From positions 186,001 through 250,000 of the forward strand of contig JOAA01000013.1 of the NCBI GenBank assembly GCA_000720375.1: 64,000 nucleotides of DNA, given 5' to 3'. The stretch's first letter is position 1, and each line of letters begins with the position of its first letter. Positions 24,970 through 33,275 of the stretch are shown in pieces. This DNA is from Rhodococcus rhodnii. Lineage in GTDB: Bacteria > Actinomycetota > Actinomycetes > Mycobacteriales > Pseudonocardiaceae. A program made the position numbers and the translations under genes. Under the pieces are notes generated by a model. The model was not told where the DNA came from, searched no databases, and saw nothing but the letters and a program-made list of their open reading frames with translations.

Positions 24970-27900
24970 CTAGAGCGACCGCACTCGGATGTTGCGGAAA
25001 TCGATCACATCTGCGTTGCCGTGGTTCTGCAGGCCGATGAAGCCGCTGAGGAACTGGCGCAGATCCGTCGGCGGGTCACCGGCCCTCGAGGACTGCTTGC
25101 CCGGCGTGTTGTCGAACTCGTTGATCAGCACGCCGTTGCGGATCATCGTGTAGTGCTGGCCGACGACCTTGATCTCGTAGTCGTTCCAGACACCCTTGGC
25201 GGTGGGCCGGGCCTGGGCCAGGTTGTTCGGATCGAAGTTGTAGACCGATCCGGTCTTCTGCGGCTCGCCCGTCTCACCGTCGTAGATCTGGATCTCGTGG
25301 CCGCAGTAGATGGCCACCCAGGCCTCGGAGGTCCGGGCACTGCCGACGGTCCCGCAACTGCCCGGCGGCCGTTGGGCCAGCGGGATCCGCGGATCCGGGA
25401 ACCTGGTGAACAGGCCGCTGTTGGCGCGGGTGTCACCCGGTGAGGAATCCCGGAACTGCAGCTTCACCGAGAAGTCGCCGAACTCCTTCTGCTTGTACCA
25501 CAGCATGCCCAGCCCACCGGAGGACCGCAGCGAGCCGTCCGGCTGGATCGAGAACGATCCGCCAGGCGCCTGCGTCCAGCCCTGCAGTGAGGCCTCGGTA
25601 CCGTCGAAGATCGGCTCGTACCCGGTGTTCGCGGCGGTGCCGATGTTCGACCCCGCGGCGGTACGGGTCAGCGCCGAGCTCTCCCGGCCGGTGATCACAC
25701 CGTCCTTCTGCAGCTGTGCGGCCAACGCCTCGACGTGCCGGACGAACGCACCGTGGTCGGACCACGGGCTCTCGTCGTCGACCAGGTCGTTGATCGTGCA
25801 GCCGTTGCCGACCTGCTTGTTGGGCACGCCGGAGTCCGAGTCACCCATGAACACCGTGCCGCGGCTGTCAGGCACAGCGCACCCGACGTTCACAGCCACC
25901 GGCACGACCTGGGTCTCGCCGTCCGCGTAGGTCACCGTCAGCTTCGCGTTGTACGTACCGACGCGGGCGTAGGTGTGACGCGGGTTGGCCTCGGTCGACT
26001 GCGTGCCGTCACCGAAGTCCCAGCGGTAGGACACGCCACCGGACTTGGACCCGGTGAACCCGACGGTCAGCGGCTTGTTCTGCACCGCAACGGAAGTCGC
26101 GGCCGGCCGTGGCGTCGGCGCCCCGCCCTGGTAGGTGATCCGCAGCAGCTTCTGGTTACGGGTCAGGCTGAAGAAACCGCCGCCGTAGTCGAGCACGTAG
26201 AGCGCGCCGTCCTTGCCGAACTTCGCGTCCATCCAGTTCTGCAGCTGCAGGTTCCCGGTACCGCCCGGGATGATCGACCGCAGCGACTCCACGAACACCG
26301 GAGGCGCCGCGTTCGCCACACCAGCCGGGTCAACCGTCACCGCGACGCGGTTCTGGTCGTTGCCCTCGTCACCGATGAACCACTTGCCGTCCCAGTACTC
26401 CGGCCACGCCACACCGCTGTTGGTGTCCACCAGCTCGCGCTGGTAGATCGGGCCGGTCATGACGGCCTGGTTGCCACCCTTGAGGTACGGCTGGGTGTAG
26501 GTGACATCCGCCTTGTTGTACGTGGGGATGCCGCTGCCGTCCGGCCGGGCCGGGAAGACCGGGCCGCCGCCGTCCGGCGAGTACCAGATCATGTTGTTCT
26601 TCACCGGCGGCAGGTCGACCAGACCCGTGTTGCGCGGCGAGTTGTTCTTCGGCGCGTTGCAGTCGTACCAACCGGTCAGCACCGACGCGTCGGTGTTGCT
26701 GCGGTCGCGGTACGGCTGCTTGTTGCCCATGCAGTACGGCCAGCCGTGGTTGCCCGCCTCGGTGATGATCGTGGCGGTCTCGTACTTGGCCGGGCCCAGC
26801 TCAGGGCTCGGGCTCGACGCGTCCGGACCGACCCACGCGGCGGTCAGCCACTGCGTGACCGGGTCGACCTGCAGGCGCGAGATGTTCCGCACGCCCATCA
26901 CGTAGATCTCCGGCCGGGTCTTGTCGGTGCCCGGCGGGAACAGGTTGCCCTGCGGGATGGTGTACGTCCCGTCCGCCTCCGGGTGGATGCGGATGATCTT
27001 GCCGTTCAGGTCGTTGGTGTTACCGGAGGTGCGGCGAGCGTCCTGGAAGGACAGACCCATCCAGTCCGCCGTCCAGTTGTTGCCGGAGTACCCGGTCGAA
27101 CCCTCGGACGAGTTGCTGTCACCGGAACCCACGTACAGGTTGCCCTTGGCGTCGAACGCCATCCCGCCACCCGCGTGGCAGCAGCTGTGCTGCTGGACTT
27201 CCCACTGCAGCAGATCCTTGCGCGTGCTCAGGTCGATCGTCTGGGCGGCGCGGTCGTAGGTCAGCCGCGAGATGGTCCGCTTGCCGGTCCGCTTGACCCG
27301 GTCGACGGTGTCCTGCGGCATCCAGTAGACGTAGATCCAGCCGTTCTCGGTGAACTTCGGGTCGGCGACGATGCCGAGCAGACCCTCTTCGTTCTTGATC
27401 AGCTCACCACCGGAGCCGCGGTTGCCCATCACCGGCAGCGTGGCCAGCAGCTTGACCTGCTTGGTGTCCGGCTTGAACTGGTGGATCGTGCCACAGCCGA
27501 GGCCGACCTTCGGGTCGTCCCACGACACGATCGGGCCGGTCGGGCAGGCCGCCTTGCCGACGTAGAAGATCGTCCCGTCGGGGGCGGTGGTCAGGCCGTG
27601 CGACTCACCGATCTGGTCGAGCTGCCCGGTCTGGTTGGGCTGGGTCAGCCGCTCGACCTTGTAGTTCGCCGCGATGGTGGCCTGGCAGTCACCGCGCACC
27701 ATGCCGGTCGTCCACTTCAGAGCGCCGGTCAGGTGGGTGCGGAACGCGGGCTCGCCGTAGCTGCCCTCGGTGTGACCCATGCCGGTGTAGAAGGACCGGC
27801 CGCCTTCGTAGTCACGGCACCACGAGACCGGGTGGAACGGCCCGTTGGCGCCGGGACCCGGGTTGTAGCGCCATTCCTCGACCTGCGCGACCGTGTGCAC

Positions 27901-28941
27901 TGTGCTGACCGGGTTGGGATCCCAGTTGTACCAACGGTCCGAGCGCGTGATGTTCTGCGGCAGGCCCTTGGTCGCCGGGTGCTGGCGGTCGAGGATGTTC
28001 ACCACGGCCTGGTTGATGCCGGGCGTCGGCGGGGGAGTCGGGTCGCCGGCGAACAGGCTCAGGTCGGCCAGCTGGATGATCGGGTCACCCGCGTTGGCGG
28101 TGATGGTGAGCCGGTAGTGCGAGTACGACACCGGCGACGCGATGGTGAACGTCCTGGTCACGTGGCGGTCGGCGAAGGTCTGGCCGGTCTGCTTGTCGAC
28201 CTGTGTCCACGTGGTGCCGTCGTTGGAACCCTCGAGGGTCCAGTCCTTCGGGTCACGCCCGGCGAAGTCGTTGGCGGACGTGAGCGTGTACCGGTTGACC
28301 GCCTTGGCCGCGGGCAGCTGGTAAGCCAGCCATCCGGTCGTGGCGAACGCCAGCCACTTCGTGCTGGGGTTGTTGTCGGCGGCCTTTTCCTTGGTCTCGT
28401 TCGGCGGGTTCTCCGCGCTCGCGGTGACCGGGCCGATGGACTCCGGGGTGGAGACGGCGCCGAGCGGGCGGGTGCCGATCAGGCCGGTGAACCACGAGGA
28501 GTCGGCCTGTGCTTTGGCGGCGTCGCCGATGCCGAGGAAGCCGTTGCCCGCCTTGATGTAGGCCTGCAGCACGGCTTCCTGGTCACGGCTCAGTGCGGCC
28601 TTCTCCGCGGACAGGAAGACCACGCCGCGGTAGTTGGCGAGGTTCTGTGCGGTGAACGCGGCGGGATCGGAGGTCGTGTCGACCGCGATCCCGTTGGCGG
28701 CACCGAGTTCCTTGACTGTCTCGGCGGCCTTGGCCACCGGGTCCTGCTGGTCGGCCAGTGGGCCGTGGAAGACCAGGACCTTGATCGCGCTTTCCACCGC
28801 GGCAGCGGGTGCTTGCTGCTGCGGTGCGGCGGCGGCCGTGGTCAGGGTGCCGCCGACCATGGCCGCCGCGGCCGTCAGCACCAATAAGGCGTGTCTCCCT
28901 GTTCTCCTGCGAAATCGACCGGCTGTGAACCGTCGCCCCAT
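24970..28941 (-). CDS. Exported ThuA / sugar dehydrogenase / PKD / DUF1080 multidomain protein
   Basis: This 1323-residue secreted protein has a signal peptide (HALLVLTAAAAMVGGTLTTA). Domains in order: a ThuA-like part (~50-160, IKVLVFHGPLADQQDP); an inserted discoidin/F5-8C-type carbohydrate-binding domain (~165-305, DWTLEGSNDGTTWTQVDKQT); the rest of ThuA (~309-415, SWCRDYEGGRSFYTGMGHTE); a glucose/sorbosone dehydrogenase-type beta-propeller (~440-935, GLLGIVADPKFTENGWIYVY, SCCHAGGGMAFDAKGNLYVG); a PKD domain (~945-1018, YRWDFGDGTQSTEANPRHTY); a GNGCT module (~1020-1100); and DUF1080 (~1107-1323, YEPIFDGTEASLQGW). DUF1080 is now linked to 3-keto-sugar hydrolysis, and ThuA proteins are linked to sugar-keto chemistry. 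A role in extracellular oxidation and cleavage of glycosides is therefore plausible, but substrate and cofactor are inferred. Confidence 0.88.
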   Translation of the reverse strand: MGRRFTAGRFRRRTGRHALLVLTAAAAMVGGTLTTAAAAPQQQAPAAAVESAIKVLVFHGPLADQQDPVAKAAETVKELGAANGIAVDTTSDPAAFTAQNLANYRGVVFLSAEKAALSRDQEAVLQAYIKAGNGFLGIGDAAKAQADSSWFTGLIGTRPLGAVSTPESIGPVTASAENPPNETKEKAADNNPSTKWLAFATTGWLAYQLPAAKAVNRYTLTSANDFAGRDPKDWTLEGSNDGTTWTQVDKQTGQTFADRHVTRTFTIASPVSYSHYRLTITANAGDPIIQLADLSLFAGDPTPPPTPGINQAVVNILDRQHPATKGLPQNITRSDRWYNWDPNPVSTVHTVAQVEEWRYNPGPGANGPFHPVSWCRDYEGGRSFYTGMGHTEGSYGEPAFRTHLTGALKWTTGMVRGDCQATIAANYKVERLTQPNQTGQLDQIGESHGLTTAPDGTIFYVGKAACPTGPIVSWDDPKVGLGCGTIHQFKPDTKQVKLLATLPVMGNRGSGGELIKNEEGLLGIVADPKFTENGWIYVYWMPQDTVDRVKRTGKRTISRLTYDRAAQTIDLSTRKDLLQWEVQQHSCCHAGGGMAFDAKGNLYVGSGDSNSSEGSTGYSGNNWTADWMGLSFQDARRTSGNTNDLNGKIIRIHPEADGTYTIPQGNLFPPGTDKTRPEIYVMGVRNISRLQVDPVTQWLTAAWVGPDASSPSPELGPAKYETATIITEAGNHGWPYCMGNKQPYRDRSNTDASVLTGWYDCNAPKNNSPRNTGLVDLPPVKNNMIWYSPDGGGPVFPARPDGSGIPTYNKADVTYTQPYLKGGNQAVMTGPIYQRELVDTNSGVAWPEYWDGKWFIGDEGNDQNRVAVTVDPAGVANAAPPVFVESLRSIIPGGTGNLQLQNWMDAKFGKDGALYVLDYGGGFFSLTRNQKLLRITYQGGAPTPRPAATSVAVQNKPLTVGFTGSKSGGVSYRWDFGDGTQSTEANPRHTYARVGTYNAKLTVTYADGETQVVPVAVNVGCAVPDSRGTVFMGDSDSGVPNKQVGNGCTINDLVDDESPWSDHGAFVRHVEALAAQLQKDGVITGRESSALTRTAAGSNIGTAANTGYEPIFDGTEASLQGWTQAPGGSFSIQPDGSLRSSGGLGMLWYKQKEFGDFSVKLQFRDSSPGDTRANSGLFTRFPDPRIPLAQRPPGSCGTVGSARTSEAWVAIYCGHEIQIYDGETGEPQKTGSVYNFDPNNLAQARPTAKGVWNDYEIKVVGQHYTMIRNGVLINEFDNTPGKQSSRAGDPPTDLRQFLSGFIGLQNHGNADVIDFRNIRVRSL

Positions 28942-28981
28942 CCCTAACTCCTTTGTCGTAGGCAGGCCAGGAGGTCAGTTG

Positions 28982-30037
28982 TCAGTTGTGACTGTGTCCT
29001 TCGGGGGCCGGTGGTGGCGGCACGTCGCCCGCTGTGGCGGCGTGTGCGTGGCCGTGGAACCGGTCGATCGCCTCCTGCGCACCCGGCGGCATGCTGCCGT
29101 CGGCGTTGCGGACGAGGAAGATCCCGGACATGCCCGTGTCGGAGTGGCTCTGCACATGGCAGTGGTACATCCACGCGCCAGGCCCGACGCCCTGGCCGGC
29201 GATGACCTGGAACCCGAACGACGTGCCCGGGTTGAGGTCCTTGATGTCGATGATCGCGCTGGGATCGCTCGGGCTCTCAAGGTAGCCCGTGCGGTTGTCC
29301 GCCCAGCGGTGCGCGTGCAGGTGGAAGGTGTGGTACAGGCTGCCGTGGCCGACCGCGAGGAACTCGACCCGCTGGCCGAGGTTGGCCTCGAACATCGGGG
29401 TGTCCGGCGCCTTCTTGTTGTTGATCCGGGTGTCGTCCAGGACCGCGACGAAGGTCTTGTCCGGCAGGATGTCGCCGCGCCTGCGTACGATCAGGCCGCC
29501 GTACAGGCCCTTCATCAGGCCGATGGTGCCGTGGTCGCCGCCGTAGGCGTGGTCGTGGTAGTGCCAGTAGCCCGCGCTGCCGGGGATGAACAGCCGGCCT
29601 TGGCCCGCGGACGTCATTTCGCGGGACCGCCAGGTGTAGACCTTTGTCTCGCCGGGGCCGTTGAAGGAGTTGTTGAGCGGGCTGCCATCCGACTCGGTGG
29701 AGTAGTCCACGCCGTGCGGGTGGATCGAGAGCCGCTTGTCCGTCCGGTTGACCAGAGTGATCTCGATCGTGTCGCCCTCGTAGATCTGCAGCAGCGGACC
29801 GGGAATCGTGGCCTTGCCCGGTTCGAGGCCGTAGCCGACCTCGTTGTTGGGCAGATTCTCGGCGTACATCGTGATTTTCTTGACCACGCCGGTCTGCGCC
29901 TGGGCGGTGTGCATGCCGGAAGCCCCGGCGCCCAGTGTCATCGCAGCCGGAACAGCCAGTCCGACAGTGCTTGTCGCGAGCACAGAGCGGCGGGTGACTA
30001 GCCTGTGCAACCAGCCGGTCTGGGCGTGCTTGTCCAT
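28982..30037 (-). CDS. Tat-exported multicopper oxidase (two-domain laccase type)
   Basis: This 351-residue copper oxidase resembles small two-domain laccases such as SLAC, which work as trimers and oxidise phenols while reducing oxygen to water. A twin-arginine signal (TRRSVLATSTVGLAVPAAMT) opens it. All four copper-binding histidine motifs are visible: SIHPHGVDY, YWHYHDHAYG, HTFHLHAHRW and MYHCHVQSHSDTGMSG; the last holds the HCH of the trinuclear/type I junction and a Met axial position. A His-rich tail ends the protein. It is the first of four exported-protein genes on this strand, 40 bases ahead of the ThuA/sugar-dehydrogenase gene, so it may be co-transcribed with it and share a redox partner such as the cupredoxin downstream. 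Confidence 0.92.
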   Translation of the reverse strand: MDKHAQTGWLHRLVTRRSVLATSTVGLAVPAAMTLGAGASGMHTAQAQTGVVKKITMYAENLPNNEVGYGLEPGKATIPGPLLQIYEGDTIEITLVNRTDKRLSIHPHGVDYSTESDGSPLNNSFNGPGETKVYTWRSREMTSAGQGRLFIPGSAGYWHYHDHAYGGDHGTIGLMKGLYGGLIVRRRGDILPDKTFVAVLDDTRINNKKAPDTPMFEANLGQRVEFLAVGHGSLYHTFHLHAHRWADNRTGYLESPSDPSAIIDIKDLNPGTSFGFQVIAGQGVGPGAWMYHCHVQSHSDTGMSGIFLVRNADGSMPPGAQEAIDRFHGHAHAATAGDVPPPPAPEGHSHN

Positions 30038-30470
30038 CCTTCTCCATTCGGGTCAACGGCTAAATCGGCCGAACGGTCCTCGAAGCGTCCGTAGGCAGCG
30101 CTACGAGGGCATGGCGGCACGCCGCGACCTCAGCGTGGCGGCTCGCACATCCCCAGCTATCGGTAAAACCATCCATGCCGCGCTTGCATGGACGGCTGCC
30201 GATGTTGTTGTCTTGCCTCAGTCCGACGGGTCCAGTGTTCTTTCGTGTCGATCCCGTGCAACTTATGCATTGTGCAAACAAAAGTTAAGGGCCAAACGGC
30301 CTAACGGACCGGACAGGCTTCTGTCATTTTCGCGAGTCACCCCTCAAGTCACGCCGGGATTGGTTCGTGACAAGACAAATCCACTGTGACTGCGTGTGTG
30401 ACTACTGCCGTGGTTGATTTCGCTGTGACGAAATGAAATCGTGTCCATGGAGGCCGGGGCAGGGCTTGAG
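30038..30470. promoter_or_regulatory. Upstream region of the laccase operon, no gene
   Basis: This stretch of ~430 bases holds no convincing gene and is richer in A/T than its surroundings around 30245-30310. Within it, GTTAAGGGCC, AAAC, GGCCTAAC (30284-30305) is an imperfect inverted repeat, and GTGCAA occurs twice 14 bases apart just before it (GTGCAACTTATGCATTGTGC). These are plausible operator or promoter elements for the four exported-protein genes reading leftward, but I cannot assign a regulator. Confidence 0.35.
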
Positions 30471-30474
30471 GCCG

Positions 30475-30599
30475 CTTCGAGCGCGCCCCGCACGACGCTC
30501 TCGCCAAAGTACTCACCATGTGGCCGATCAGTGTGCATCGCTTGGCTGGTCGCCGTTGTCGCGATGGCTGTTGTCGTAGCCGCGTTTTCAGTGCGCTGA
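30475..30599 (+). pseudogene. 3' remnant of a second MFS transporter gene
   Basis: From 30475 the sequence nearly repeats a segment inside the intact downstream transporter gene: TCGAGCGCGCCCCGCACGAC and the next ~35 bases match 31757-31812 with a handful of changes. This encodes ERAPHDALAKVLTMWPIS here against ERAPHDALARVLTAWTIS there. After a frame change it continues as AWLVAVVAMAVVVAAFSVR and a TGA at 30597-30599, which looks like a last membrane helix and C-terminus. No 5' part of this copy remains. The intact gene starts 170 bases further on. The fragment is a paralogue's tail left by deletion or recombination. Confidence 0.65.
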
Positions 30600-30768
30600 T
30601 GCACCGGTGAGCGGAATGTCCATTCTGGACCAACCTCGGGGTCTGGCGGATGTGTCTTGTGGCTGGCGGCATCGCGGGTGGCACTGTTCTGGGGCTTTGC
30701 CGTTTGTCGGCGCGGCGATTGTGTTGGTTGCGGCCGTCGCACCGAGGCGTGTGGTTTGATCTTCGGCC

Positions 30769-32001
30769 ATGGGGAGGGACTTCGCGTGGCTGTGGCGGGC
30801 CTACACGGTCAGCACGTTGGGCACATACGTGGCCTTGGACGCCTTTCCCATGATCGCGATCTTCGCCTTGCACGTCAGCGAGGCGCAGGTGTCGCTGATC
30901 GCGGCGGTCGGCGGGGCGATGGGTGCTCTGCTCGCCGTCCCGCTCGGGCCGTGGGTGGAGTTCCGGCGTAAGCGGCCGTTGATGATCCACGCGGACCTCG
31001 TGCGGTTTCTGGCCCTCATGACGGTTCCGGGTGCGTACGCCCTGGATGTCCTGACCTACTACCACTTGCTCGTCGTCACGGTCGTCGTTGCGACAGCGGA
31101 CATCGTCTTCGTCGGCGCGAGCGGTGCGCACCTCAAAGGTCTCGTCGCACCGGATCAGTTGACGACCGCCAACGGCAAGTTCGAGAGCGTCCTGTGGGTG
31201 TCCGCTGCCGTTGGCCCGCCGCTCGGCGGTGGCATGATCGGCCTGCTCGGACCGGTCGTGACGACCGTGTCGAACGCGGTGAGCTATCTGTTGTCCGCAC
31301 TGGGAATCCGGATGATCAAGGCTCCGGAGCCGCCGCCGCCCCAACGCAAGCACACCAACGTGGGCCTGGGTGAAGGCTGGCGGGCGATCATCAGAGACCC
31401 GGGACTGCGCCGGTTCTTCGCGAGCAACGTGCTGGTGTCCGCGCTGATCATGGCGTGCGGGCCGTTGCTGGCGTTCCTCATGCTGCGGGAACTGGGCTTC
31501 ACCGCGCTGGAGTACGGGCTGGCGCTCGGCATCTCCTGTCTCGGTGGGATTGTCGGCGCCCGGCTGTCCCGGCCACTGGCAAAGCGGTTCGGGCAGCGCA
31601 AAATCCTGCTCGGGTTCGGCGTCGCCCGGACGCTGTGGCTGACCGGCCTCGCGTTTGTCGGGCCCGGGGTGACGGGCCTGCTGGTCGTCATCGCCGTTGA
31701 GATCAGCATGATCACGTGCATCGGGATCTTCACGCCAGTGTTCGCGACATACCGCCTCGAGCGCGCCCCGCACGACGCTCTCGCCAGAGTCCTCACCGCG
31801 TGGACGATCAGTAGCCGCACGGCGATCGCTGTCCTGACCGCGCTGTGGGGAGTGCTCGCCAGCCTCACGAGCGTCAGGATCGCGATCGGGATCGCCGGTG
31901 TGTTGATGCTCCTGACTTCGCTGTTGCTGCCGTGGCGGCGTCAGAACTGGGAGAGCACGGAATCCGCCTCCGCCAACGATGTCACGACCGCGGCGACGTA
32001 G
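30769..32001 (+). CDS. MFS transporter (MFS_3 / EntS-like exporter)
   Basis: This 410-residue major facilitator protein has 12 predicted membrane segments and the N-terminal signature of the MFS_3 group (DFAWLWRAYTVSTLGTYVAL). These are drug or siderophore exporters. LGPWVEFRRKRPLMIHADL between helices 2 and 3 is the basic cytoplasmic loop, and HLKGLVAPDQLTTANGKFES is a characteristic stretch of the group. The last ~60 bases overlap the convergent monooxygenase gene. The neighbourhood (flavin monooxygenase, MBL hydrolase) may mean it exports an aromatic compound or its product, but there is no direct evidence for a substrate. Confidence 0.87.
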   Translation: MGRDFAWLWRAYTVSTLGTYVALDAFPMIAIFALHVSEAQVSLIAAVGGAMGALLAVPLGPWVEFRRKRPLMIHADLVRFLALMTVPGAYALDVLTYYHLLVVTVVVATADIVFVGASGAHLKGLVAPDQLTTANGKFESVLWVSAAVGPPLGGGMIGLLGPVVTTVSNAVSYLLSALGIRMIKAPEPPPPQRKHTNVGLGEGWRAIIRDPGLRRFFASNVLVSALIMACGPLLAFLMLRELGFTALEYGLALGISCLGGIVGARLSRPLAKRFGQRKILLGFGVARTLWLTGLAFVGPGVTGLLVVIAVEISMITCIGIFTPVFATYRLERAPHDALARVLTAWTISSRTAIAVLTALWGVLASLTSVRIAIGIAGVLMLLTSLLLPWRRQNWESTESASANDVTTAAT

Positions 32002-33275
32002 GCGTCCGGGCGGATCACCCAGAACGCGTCCTCGTGCTGGACCACCTGCAAGCCACTGCGGGCACCTCGCCGAAGTTGTTCTGGGACAAGCAATCCGGCG
32101 GCCGGGTGTGATCCGTGGGTCAGGGGAGAGGAACGGTATGGAAAAGGAGACGACAGTCGTCCGGAGTTGACCTGGGAGTACACCGACGGATCGTGCCGTG
32201 CCTTCTCCAGGATCGCCCGGCGGTGCTGGCGTTGGACGTCGGTTTGCGGAACAAGGAAATCCATGGTCTCGGTGGTGACCCTGATGTTCTCCAACGCGGC
32301 CGCGTGCCGTTCGACGTGATACGTCTCCAGCAACTCCGGGGACGATTTCCCTTGCCGGACGCGGGCGATCTTCCAGGCCGCGTTCTCGGCGTCCGCCACG
32401 CCGGAGTTCAGGCCACGTGCGCCGAAGGGCGCCATCAGGTGTGCGCAGTCCCCGGCGAGCAGGACGCGACCGACGCGCATCCGCGACGCGACGCGGGAAT
32501 GGAAACGGTAGACCGACTTCCAGACGACCGAGTAGTCGGCGTCGCCGATGATCGCGCGGATCCGTCCGGGCAGATCGTCGGTCTCGACGGAATAGTCGGC
32601 GGGCACCTGCCAGTCGATCCGGAACGTCGAACCGGGGCAGGGGTGGATCAGGACCTGGCGTCCCGGGTTCCACGGCGGGTCGAAGTAGAACCGGCGTTCC
32701 CGCGCCCAGCCCGGCAGGTCGGCACGGATGTCGCAGATCAGGAACTGGTCGTCGAAGGACTGGCCGTCGAACGTGACGTCAAGCGCGGCCCGCAAGTCGT
32801 CGGCGCGCGATCCCGCGCACAGCACCACATACGAAGCCCGGATCGCCTGGCCATCGGCGCATGTCACGGTCACACCGGACGAATCCTGGTCCAGCCCGGT
32901 CACCCGGTGGTTCCAGCGGACGTCGATCAGCGGCTGCCCGGCGATCCGCGAATCCAGGATCTCCTCGGTGCGTGACTGCGACAGGTTCACGAACGGCGGC
33001 AGATCACCGCCGGACGGCAGGGTGATCGCGAACAACTCGGTGTCCTGATAAAAGGTCCGCGAGGTCGTCCACGTCAGGCCTTCTGCGGCGATCTGCGCAC
33101 CGGCGCCGACCGAATGCCAGATGTCCAGCACATCTCGTTGCTGGCAGATCGACTTCGAGCCGATCGGATCCCGCTTGGGCCGGCCGTCCACCAGGATCGA
33201 TTCAACGCCCCAGCGAGCGAGCAGCAAGGCCGTCGTCTGGCCGACGGGTCCGTTGCCGACGACGACCACAGTCAT
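31941..33275 (-). CDS. FAD-dependent aromatic monooxygenase (PheA/TfdB/MhpA type)
   Basis: This 444-residue flavoprotein hydroxylase inserts one oxygen atom into an aromatic or related substrate using NAD(P)H. The N-terminal FAD-binding Rossmann motif is VVVGNGPVGQTTALLLARWG. The second FAD motif is RVLLAGDCAHLMAPFGARGL then NSGVADAENAAWKI, and the middle contains YVVLCAGSRADDLR (the GD/DG region is altered). It lacks the long thioredoxin-like C-terminal domain of phenol hydroxylases, so it is at the short end of the family. Its ATG overlaps the stop of the upstream MBL hydrolase (ATGA), making a two-gene operon. Its 3' end overlaps the MFS gene by 61 bases. Confidence 0.88.
   Translation of the reverse strand: MTVVVVGNGPVGQTTALLLARWGVESILVDGRPKRDPIGSKSICQQRDVLDIWHSVGAGAQIAAEGLTWTTSRTFYQDTELFAITLPSGGDLPPFVNLSQSRTEEILDSRIAGQPLIDVRWNHRVTGLDQDSSGVTVTCADGQAIRASYVVLCAGSRADDLRAALDVTFDGQSFDDQFLICDIRADLPGWARERRFYFDPPWNPGRQVLIHPCPGSTFRIDWQVPADYSVETDDLPGRIRAIIGDADYSVVWKSVYRFHSRVASRMRVGRVLLAGDCAHLMAPFGARGLNSGVADAENAAWKIARVRQGKSSPELLETYHVERHAAALENIRVTTETMDFLVPQTDVQRQHRRAILEKARHDPSVYSQVNSGRLSSPFPYRSSPLTHGSHPAAGLLVPEQLRRGARSGLQVVQHEDAFWVIRPDAYVAAVVTSLAEADSVLSQF

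Noticed and set aside
25735..28887. A 1050-codon open frame on the + strand opposite the large exported dehydrogenase
   Set aside because: It is rich in Arg/Val/Asp/Gly with no domain, start signal or sensible composition; the opposite strand encodes a clear multidomain protein. Such antisense frames are a by-product of high GC at codon position three.
30349..32673. A 774-codon open frame on the - strand opposite the MFS transporter
   Set aside because: Low-complexity Arg/Pro/Asp-rich translation, covering the MFS gene, its remnant and part of another gene; no domain recognisable.
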